A stretch of DNA of 64,000 nt from Ruminococcaceae bacterium UBA3818 (GTDB lineage Bacteria > Bacillota > Clostridia > Oscillospirales > Ruminococcaceae). Positions 58,974 to 64,000 of the stretch are shown in pieces (position 1 is the first letter of the stretch; each line of letters begins with the position of its first letter). The notes beneath the pieces are model-generated. The model was not told the origin of the DNA. It worked only from the letters and a program-made list of their open reading frames with translations, and searched no databases. The position numbers and the translations under genes were made by a program. The stretch lies in the NCBI GenBank assembly GCA_002369315.1, contig DFDW01000036.1, positions 21,514-85,513 of the forward strand. Reading direction: 5' to 3'.

Positions 58974-59981
58974 CTATTTTTCCCCATAGCGGCTTTGGGC
59001 AAAATGCCAGCTGTCAGCGCACATCTGGTCGATGCCGCGCTTGGCCTCCCATCCGAACAGACGGCGCGCTTTTTCCGTATCGGCATAGCAGGTGGCGATA
59101 TCGCCGGGGCGGCGAGGCGCGATACGGTATGGAAGCTGACGCCCGCAGGCCTTGGAATAGGCCGAGACGATTTCCAGTACGCTGCTGCCCCGGCCGGTGC
59201 CGAGATTGACCGCTTCTACCCCCGTGTGTTCCAGCACATACTTTAATGCGGCCAGATGCCCCTGCGCCAGGTCCACCACATGGATGTAATCCCGAACGCC
59301 GGTACCATCGGGCGTGTCGTAATCGTTGCCGTATACCACCACCTCAGGCCGGATTCCCGCCGCTACCTGGGATACATAAGGCAGCAGATTGTTGGGGATT
59401 CCATTGGGGTCTTCGCCCAAAAGCCCGCTGGGATGGGCACCGATGGGATTGAAATACCGCAGAAGGCTGACGCTCCAATCGGGGTTTGCCGCAGCCAGGT
59501 CGGTCAGAATCTGTTCAATCATGACTTTTGTGTAGCCATATGGATTGGTGGCGGAGGTGGGCATTCCTTCTTTGAACGGGACAGGATTGTTCATGCCGTA
59601 AACGGTGGCGGAGGAGGAAAACACAATGCGCCGGCATCTGGCTTCTTCCATAACCTGGCATAAAACAAACGTGCTGCCCAGATTGTTTTCATAATACTCC
59701 AGCGGCTTGTGCACCGATTCCGGCACTGCTTTCAATCCTGCGAAATGGATGACCGCGTCGATTTGATGGTCGGCGAAAATTTTTCGCATTCCTTCTTTGT
59801 CCCGCAGGTCGGTTTCGTAGAAGGCAACCGGCTTCCCGGTGATTTCTTGAATGTTCTGTACCGCTTGGGGTTTGGCGTTGCTGAGGTTGTCCGCAATGAC
59901 GACTTCGTATCCCGCGTCCAGCAATTCGACACAGGTGTGGCTGCCGATAAATCCGGCGCCGCCGGTGACCAGTATTTTCAT
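58974..59981 (-). CDS. galE: UDP-glucose 4-epimerase
   Basis: The 335-residue SDR enzyme has the NAD site MKILVTGGAGFIGSHTCVEL, DNLSNAKPQAVQNI, VIHFAGLKAVPESV, IVFSSSATVYG and catalytic YGYTKVMIEQ (Tyr and Lys). Length is standard. It interconverts UDP-glucose and UDP-galactose in the Leloir pathway. It follows galK by about 68 bases in the same direction. No galT is in the window. AAGGAAGGG precedes the ATG. Confidence 0.96.
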   Translation of the reverse strand: MKILVTGGAGFIGSHTCVELLDAGYEVVIADNLSNAKPQAVQNIQEITGKPVAFYETDLRDKEGMRKIFADHQIDAVIHFAGLKAVPESVHKPLEYYENNLGSTFVLCQVMEEARCRRIVFSSSATVYGMNNPVPFKEGMPTSATNPYGYTKVMIEQILTDLAAANPDWSVSLLRYFNPIGAHPSGLLGEDPNGIPNNLLPYVSQVAAGIRPEVVVYGNDYDTPDGTGVRDYIHVVDLAQGHLAALKYVLEHTGVEAVNLGTGRGSSVLEIVSAYSKACGRQLPYRIAPRRPGDIATCYADTEKARRLFGWEAKRGIDQMCADSWHFAQSRYGEK

Positions 59982-60049
59982 CAGAAAAACCCTTCCTTTT
60001 TACATTGCTTGTAACAGTAACCCTTTGCCGGCGGGAGAAATTTCATCTC

Positions 60050-61327
60050 TCAGATCAAAATTTCCCCTGCGCCAACAGGACGGATAAACAGCTGACGGCA
60101 GGAACCCAGGCCAAAGGCTGATTCCATCTTTTGCCGATAAGCGGCGGCCATTTTTTGCGGAACCAGCGCCAGGATGCTTCCGGCAAATCCGCCTCCGTGG
60201 ATGCGGCACGCGCCCTCATCCTGCAAAAGATACCCGGACAGCGCCAGGGCAAGGGAAAGCCCCCTCTCTTTAGAATCCCCGTCCGGCCAGGCATTTTGCA
60301 GAAGCTGCTGCGAAGAACGGCCGGAAGCGGAAAAAAGAGCCAGAATGCGGGGAATATCGTTTTGAGCTAACGCTTCGGATAATGCGGCGGCACGCAGATC
60401 CTCTTTGAAAAAGTGGATGGCGCGCAGGATTGCCCGGTCAGAAACCTGGCCGCGCAACTCCCCGATCCTTGCCCAGAACATATCTTCCGGCACCTGCCGA
60501 AGAACGGGCTGGCCGAAGAAGGCGGCAACGGATTTCATCTCGTCGGGAATCGCGGCGTATTGGCTGGTCAAATCCGCATGGCTGCCGCCGGTATGGACCG
60601 AAAACAGGCATAAGCCATGCTGCTGCGGGGAGAAAGAAAGCTTGCGCACCTGAACGGCGGATAAATCGGCGAAATCCATTGCGGCGAATCCGCCGGTGGC
60701 GCAGGCAAGCTGATCCATCAGGCCGCAGGGTTTTCCGAAGTATTCGGATTCGGCAAAACGGCCGGCCTGCGCGATTTGAACAGGAGAGAGGCGTCCGCCG
60801 CAGAAAAACAGATTCAGAATGGAGCCAATAAGGCACTCAAACGCAGCGGAGGATGACAATCCGGCGCCGGAGGGCAATTGGGAGGAAACATACGCATCAA
60901 ATCCGGCGGGAGAAAAACCCAGACGGGTCAGGCCGGCGGCGACGCCCCGGATCAAAGCGGATGGGGTGCCGGCTTCCCGTATGCGCGGTGCCAGATCATC
61001 CAGCTCCACCACCGAAACGGAATATCCTTCGGAAACCATGCGAATCGTGTGGGTGCCGTTGGGAGAGGCTGCCGCGGCCATGTCCAGCGTAACAGCGGCG
61101 GCAATCGCCCGGCCCATCTGGTGATCGGTGTGATTGCCGATGATCTCGCAGCGGCCGGGAGAAGAGAACAGCGCCGCCTCACGCTCAAGGCCAAAGGCTT
61201 TTTCAAATCCGCGGACGGTTTCCAGATAGCGGCGCGGCTGGGCGGACGCGTTTTCATATCGGCTTTCAAACAGTTTTTGTGCGGTTTGCTCCGCTAGTTT
61301 TTCACAAATGCGGCTGGTCAGTTCCAA
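60050..61327 (-). CDS. galK: Galactokinase
   Basis: The 425-residue GHMP kinase has GRCEIIGNHTDHQMGRAI (galactokinase signature, with Asn-His-Thr-Asp-His), LPSGAGLSSSAAFE (ATP-binding), CGLMDQLACATGG (catalytic Asp) and RIHGGGFAGSILALVP. It phosphorylates galactose at C1. No ATG is present; TTG at 61327 with AAAAGGAG at good spacing is the likely start. Its promoter is at 61361-61388. It is transcribed together with galE. Confidence 0.94.
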   Translation of the reverse strand: MELTSRICEKLAEQTAQKLFESRYENASAQPRRYLETVRGFEKAFGLEREAALFSSPGRCEIIGNHTDHQMGRAIAAAVTLDMAAAASPNGTHTIRMVSEGYSVSVVELDDLAPRIREAGTPSALIRGVAAGLTRLGFSPAGFDAYVSSQLPSGAGLSSSAAFECLIGSILNLFFCGGRLSPVQIAQAGRFAESEYFGKPCGLMDQLACATGGFAAMDFADLSAVQVRKLSFSPQQHGLCLFSVHTGGSHADLTSQYAAIPDEMKSVAAFFGQPVLRQVPEDMFWARIGELRGQVSDRAILRAIHFFKEDLRAAALSEALAQNDIPRILALFSASGRSSQQLLQNAWPDGDSKERGLSLALALSGYLLQDEGACRIHGGGFAGSILALVPQKMAAAYRQKMESAFGLGSCRQLFIRPVGAGEILI

Positions 61328-61360
61328 TGTATGGTCTCCTTTTGTGTCATTCTGTATTTT

Positions 61361-61388
61361 AGTATAGCAGAAAATTTCGGCGGCGCAA
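61361..61388 (-). promoter_or_regulatory. galKE promoter
   Basis: On the minus strand TTGCGC and TATACT are 16 bases apart, 35 bases before the galK TTG start. Confidence 0.55.
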
Positions 61389-61561
61389 CGGAAAAGAAAT
61401 TTGAAAAGATTATGAATTTTTTGAAGAAAAATTCCTACATCTGTCGTTATCTGTTAAAATAAGAAGAAAAAGGAAAATAATTGAAACTTTTTTGATAGAT
61501 TGCAATAAAATCTCCTGTTTTTGACACTATTTTTTTAAGAAAGGCTGCAGAGGGGAAAAAC

Positions 61562-62107
61562 ATGGAATTCGACGAAAAAAGCGTGAAATTGGAGCGACTG
61601 TATGCTCTGCACAAAAATGTGATGCTTTACACGGCCGAGCGGATTCTGCGGGATTATCAGCTGGCGGAAGACGCTGTTCAAAAATCTTTTATGAAAGTGC
61701 TGGATAATCTGCATAAGATCGAGGATCCTGATTGTAACAAAACCCGGGCGTTTCTAGTTATTATTACCAGAAACGTCGCAATTACCATGTATAACCAGCA
61801 GAAAAAGCAGGCGGTTCCCATTGAGGAAATTGAACAGGTAGACTGTGCGCAGGGGCTTACGCCTTTCGAAGAGGTGGCGTCCAAAGAATCGGTGGAAGCG
61901 ATCGCGCAGTATATCGGACAGCTGGATAAAAAATATTCCGATGTACTGATGCTCAAGTTTTACTACCAGTATTCTGACTGTGAAATCGCCGATTTGGTAC
62001 AGACCAGCCCCGAAAATGTCAGGGTTCGTCTGCACCGTGGTAAGCGTAAATTGGCGGCGCTTTTAAAGGGGGACGAACGTTTCAATGGATCGCAGAACAG
62101 GCGATGA
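61562..62107 (+). CDS. ECF-type RNA polymerase sigma factor
   Basis: The 181-residue protein has region 2 (YTAERILRDYQLAEDAVQKS FMKVL in two parts: ILRDYQLAEDAVQKSFMKVL; ARAFLVIITRNVAITMYNQQ-like segment as TRAFLVIITRNVAITMY) and region 4 (LDKKYSDVLMLKFYYQYSDC, EIADLVQTSPENVRVRLHRG). AAGAAAGGCTGCAGAGGGG lies upstream of the ATG. Upstream TTGAAAC-rich sequence may be an autoregulated ECF promoter. It overlaps a very small downstream gene by 23 bases. Confidence 0.93.
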   Translation: MEFDEKSVKLERLYALHKNVMLYTAERILRDYQLAEDAVQKSFMKVLDNLHKIEDPDCNKTRAFLVIITRNVAITMYNQQKKQAVPIEEIEQVDCAQGLTPFEEVASKESVEAIAQYIGQLDKKYSDVLMLKFYYQYSDCEIADLVQTSPENVRVRLHRGKRKLAALLKGDERFNGSQNRR

Positions 62108-62276
62108 ATGGAGCGGGGATTCTTTGCTGTTGGATGCGCTTCAGCGCTATGCCCAGCGGATGTTGGGAGAACTTCCCTGTGAAGAGGAGTTGTCCGCTCG
62201 GTACCGGAACACAGCGCGTTTGGACCAAATGATCGGTGAACTGGAAAAAGCCTGGCATCGGCAGCATGGGGAGTAG
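62085..62276 (+). CDS. Small sigma-factor partner, perhaps a minimal anti-sigma
   Basis: The 63-residue protein overlaps the sigma gene by 23 bases in another frame. The stretch SLLLDALQRYAQRMLGELPCEEELSARYRNTARLD (seen in parts as LLLDALQRYAQRMLGELP and EEELSARYRN) resembles the N-terminal cytoplasmic segment of Clostridial ECF anti-sigma proteins. The usual membrane helix and outer domain are absent. A strong terminator follows, so this is the natural end. It may be a soluble minimal regulator or a truncated anti-sigma. Confidence 0.6.
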   Translation: MDRRTGDEWSGDSLLLDALQRYAQRMLGELPCEEELSARYRNTARLDQMIGELEKAWHRQHGE

Positions 62277-62283
62277 GAAACAG

Positions 62284-62326
62284 AAAAAAGCAGCGGCACA
62301 GGGAAAATCCCGGCCGCTGCTTTTTT
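62284..62326 (+). terminator. Sigma factor operon terminator
   Basis: AAAAAAGCAGCGGC pairs with GCCGCTGCTTTTTT around a 15-base loop. Confidence 0.85.
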
Positions 62327-62407
62327 CTGTCTGGCATTGGTCGGAGAAATCCGTTGTCTTTTGCAAAAAAGTCCCGTATAATGTGTTTTGCGAAAGAAGG
62401 ATGTGTG

Positions 62408-63115
62408 ATGCAGCAGAAGTTGACCTTTTTCAAAGGACTGAAAGACGGGATCCCCATCTGTATGGGGTACCTTTCGGTTTCTTTTACATTTGGTATGATG
62501 GCGTCAAAAGGTGGATTGCCTTTGTGGGTGATTCAGCTGATTTCTATGACCAACCTGACGTCGGCGGGGCAGTTTGCAGGTACTGCACTGGTTTTGGCCG
62601 GAGGAGCATACCTGGAAGTGGCGGTCACCACGCTGGTCATCAATCTTCGTTATATGCTGATGAGCTTCTCATTGTCCCAGAAGCTGGACCCCGAAATGCC
62701 GTGGTGGGAGCGGGCGCTGCTTGCTTTTGGCAACACCGATGAGATTTTTGCTGTGGCCATGCAGCAAACGGGTTTTGTGGGCGGCAAATACTTATTGGGG
62801 CTGATTACGCTGCCCTATATCGGCTGGGCGACAGGGACTCTGCTGGGGGCAACCGCCTTTGGCGCGCTGTCTGCCAGTGCGGCCAGTGCGCTGAATATCG
62901 CTATTTACGGGATGTTCGTCGCCATTATCGTACCGCCGATGCGAAAGCTGCGCCCGGTCCTGTTTACCGTGTGTGTTTCGGCTGCGATCAGCTGTGTGTT
63001 CCGATTTGTACCGGTTCTGTCCAAACTGTCATCCGGTTGGGTCATTATACTCTGTGCGACGGCGGCGTCTGCCTGGGCAGCGATACGTTATCCGGTAGAA
63101 AAGGAGGATGCGTAA
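62408..63115 (+). CDS. azlC: AzlC family branched-chain amino acid exporter, large subunit
   Basis: This membrane protein of 235 residues has AzlC features: FKGLKDGIPICMGYLSVSFT, FGMMASKGGLPLWVIQLISM, TSAGQFAGTALVLAGGAYLE, INLRYMLMSFSLSQKLD and AFGNTDEIFAVAM. AzlC with AzlD forms an exporter of branched-chain amino acids or analogues. AGAAGGATG precedes the ATG. The azlD start overlaps its stop (TAATG). The partner gene appears frameshifted. Confidence 0.93.
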   Translation: MQQKLTFFKGLKDGIPICMGYLSVSFTFGMMASKGGLPLWVIQLISMTNLTSAGQFAGTALVLAGGAYLEVAVTTLVINLRYMLMSFSLSQKLDPEMPWWERALLAFGNTDEIFAVAMQQTGFVGGKYLLGLITLPYIGWATGTLLGATAFGALSASAASALNIAIYGMFVAIIVPPMRKLRPVLFTVCVSAAISCVFRFVPVLSKLSSGWVIILCATAASAWAAIRYPVEKEDA

Positions 63116-63434
63116 TGGAATTGGACATGGAGCGGGTGCTGTTGTCAGTGGCCATTATGGCAGGCGTGACCTATCTTCTTCGCATGCTGCCGGTGACTGT
63201 TTTTCAAAAAAAATCGAAAACCGGTTTATCCGTTCTTTCCTGGCCTATGTACCGTATGCGGTGCTGGCGGCGATGACCATTCCGGACATCTTTTTCGCCA
63301 CATCTTCCCTGGTTTCTGCGGCTTTGGGGCTGGCGGCGGCGGTATTGCTTGCTTACCGGGGGAAAAGCCTCCTGACCGTGGCGCTGGGTGCGGTTGCCGT
63401 GGTGTTTTTAGCCGAACGCCTGATGGGAATCTAA
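63115..63434 (+). pseudogene. azlD: AzlD family small subunit, split by a frameshift at an A8 run
   Basis: From ATG 63115 the frame encodes a normal AzlD start (MERVLLSVAIMAGVTYLLRM, LPVTVFQKK). At the eight-A run (63206-63213) the family sequence continues in the -1 frame: IENRFIRSFLAYVPYAVLAA, MTIPDIFFATSSLVSAALGL, ending FLAERLMGI at 63434. Without a shift, frame 0 stops at about 63276. Joined, the two parts give about 106 residues, the normal AzlD size. CA AAA AAA A is a possible -1 slippery site, or the polymerase may slip. A sequencing error or true mutation is equally possible. Confidence 0.8.
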
Positions 63435-63476
63435 AAAGCGAATAGAAAAAAGTTTATTCTATACGCCGCAATTGGC

Positions 63477-63524
63477 CGGCACTGCCTTGTGCTTTTACAA
63501 AAATCATGGGCAGTGCCGTTTTTT
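63477..63524 (+). terminator. azlCD terminator
   Basis: CGGCACTGCC pairs with GGCAGTGCCG, followed by six T, with a 22-base loop. Confidence 0.75.
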
Positions 63525-63549
63525 GATTCAAAAAATTTTTTAAAAGCCA

Positions 63550-63610
63550 TTGACAAATAGAGTTAGCAATAGTAAACTGTGTTTGCGAGAAGAGTTAGCA
63601 ATAACTAACT
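63550..63610 (+). promoter_or_regulatory. feo promoter with two metalloregulator-like operators
   Basis: TTGACA (63550-63555) and TAAACT (63573-63578) are 17 bases apart. AGTTAGCAATAGTAAACT (63561-63578) covers the spacer and -10. A second copy at 63593-63610 is a perfect dyad, AGTTAG-caataa-CTAACT. The two begin 32 bases apart, three helical turns. This looks like a DtxR/IdeR/MntR-type or Fur-type iron repressor site. Confidence 0.7.
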
Positions 63611-63653
63611 AAATAGCTTTTATGCAGATTTTGATATGCAATAGGGAGGAGCA

Positions 63654-63869
63654 ATGGATATGCCGTTAACAATGGCTGCATCTGGTGAGATCAACACAGT
63701 GAAACGGATTCAGGGAAAGGATGAAACCAAACGCTTTTTGGAGAGCCTTGGATTTGTAGAAGGCGGGGAAGTTCAGGTAATATCGGAAATCAGCGGAAAT
63801 CTGATTGTCAACGTAAAGGATGCCAGAATCGCGCTGAGTAAGGGCATGGCCAATCGAATTATGATTTAG
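63654..63869 (+). CDS. feoA: FeoA domain protein (first of two)
   Basis: The 71-residue SH3-like protein has ETKRFLESLGFVEGGEVQVI and NLIVNVKDARIALSKGMANR, the FeoA pattern. FeoA supports the FeoB ferrous iron transporter in anaerobes. GGGAGGAG precedes the ATG. A short hairpin (CGCTGCtttGCAGCG with T5) at 63871-63892 separates it from the second feoA. Confidence 0.92.
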   Translation: MDMPLTMAASGEINTVKRIQGKDETKRFLESLGFVEGGEVQVISEISGNLIVNVKDARIALSKGMANRIMI

Positions 63870-63870
63870 A

Positions 63871-63892
63871 ACGCTGCTTTGCAGCGGTTTTT
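63871..63892 (+). terminator. Small hairpin between the two feoA genes
   Basis: CGCTGC pairs with GCAGCG around three T, followed by GTTTTT. It may act as an attenuator or processing site within the operon. Confidence 0.5.
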
Positions 63893-63911
63893 CAGAGAAA
63901 GAAGGGATGTT

Positions 63912-64000
63912 ATGAAAACACTCAAAGAGACCAAATGCGGCGAAACGGTCACGGTTGTCCGCCTTGCCGGAGAAGGCGCTCTTAAGCGCCGGATCATGGA
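63912..64000 (+). CDS. feoA: Second FeoA protein, cut by the window edge
   Basis: The visible 29 codons read MKTLKETKCGETVTVVRLAG then EGALKRRIMD, a typical FeoA N-terminus. GAAGGGATG precedes the ATG. The gene continues past the window; feoB is expected next. Confidence 0.85.
   Translation, partial: MKTLKETKCGETVTVVRLAGEGALKRRIM

Noticed and set aside
1..64000. CRISPR arrays, tRNA or rRNA genes, prophage or conjugation modules
   Set aside because: No regular direct repeats, no cloverleaf or rRNA-like sequence, and no integrase, relaxase, transposase or phage structural gene was recognised.

Overview
The window reads as chromosomal DNA of a spore-forming, probably anaerobic Clostridia, most likely an Oscillospiraceae/Ruminococcaceae-type gut organism. 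The grounds are a spo0A gene with two perfect 0A boxes in its upstream region, a T-box leader on a Trp-type ABC transporter, RNHCP, CmpB, DUF1858, YitT and WYL family proteins, AzlCD, tandem feoA, and strong AAGGAGG-type ribosome binding sites. By eye the DNA is moderately GC-rich, except for an AT-rich stretch at 25.6-25.9 kb and an AT-rich cargo gene at 43.4-44.1 kb. No rRNA, tRNA, CRISPR, prophage or transposase gene was seen.

Layout. 0-10 kb: an Ada-motif protein; a minus-strand SPFH / zinc-ribbon / TPM envelope operon (ydjGHI-like, without pspA); a decayed hybrid histidine kinase; a MATE exporter; and a sulfur-metabolism group (patB-like lyase, luxS, msrA). 10.5-25.6 kb: the centrepiece, a biosynthetic cluster with a two-module NRPS (C-A-T-C-A-T-R), a 7TM-type histidine kinase, a REC/HD-GYP regulator, an AMP-dependent acyl ligase, a free-standing acyl carrier protein and an Sfp-type phosphopantetheinyl transferase. 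A broken gene and a LytTR regulator follow. The domain order predicts an N-acylated dipeptide aldehyde, or an alcohol or pyrazinone derived from it. 25.9-33.7 kb: MerR/YitT divergon, spo0A, a WYL regulator, a purine permease, the scar of a DUF1538/PII-like pair, a Dabb protein and a LarA-family protein. 33.7-37 kb: T-box plus trpXYZ-type ABC transporter.

37-43 kb: CmpB-like protein, ECF S-component behind a MerR-type promoter, DUF1858, RNHCP, aspA, two GNAT enzymes and a cyclophilin. 43.3-44.4 kb: a 1.06-kb segment bounded by imperfect terminal inverted repeats, carrying one AT-rich membrane-protein gene and a run of hairpins but no transposase. 44.4-53.6 kb: lipoprotein, esterase, amidohydrolase, glycerophosphodiesterase, sfsA-aldolase, degV-DUF308 behind a large palindrome, a GNAT enzyme and ychF. 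53.8-64 kb: OmpR-type two-component system next to an HtrA protease, AEC transporter, galKE, an ECF sigma factor with a very small partner, azlCD (azlD split at an A8 run), and the start of a feo operon behind two metalloregulator-like operators.

The strongest candidate for an undescribed system is the NRPS cluster, in which a membrane sensor kinase and an HD-GYP output protein sit between the assembly line and its acyl-loading genes. The TIR-bounded element and the A8 frameshift in azlD come next.
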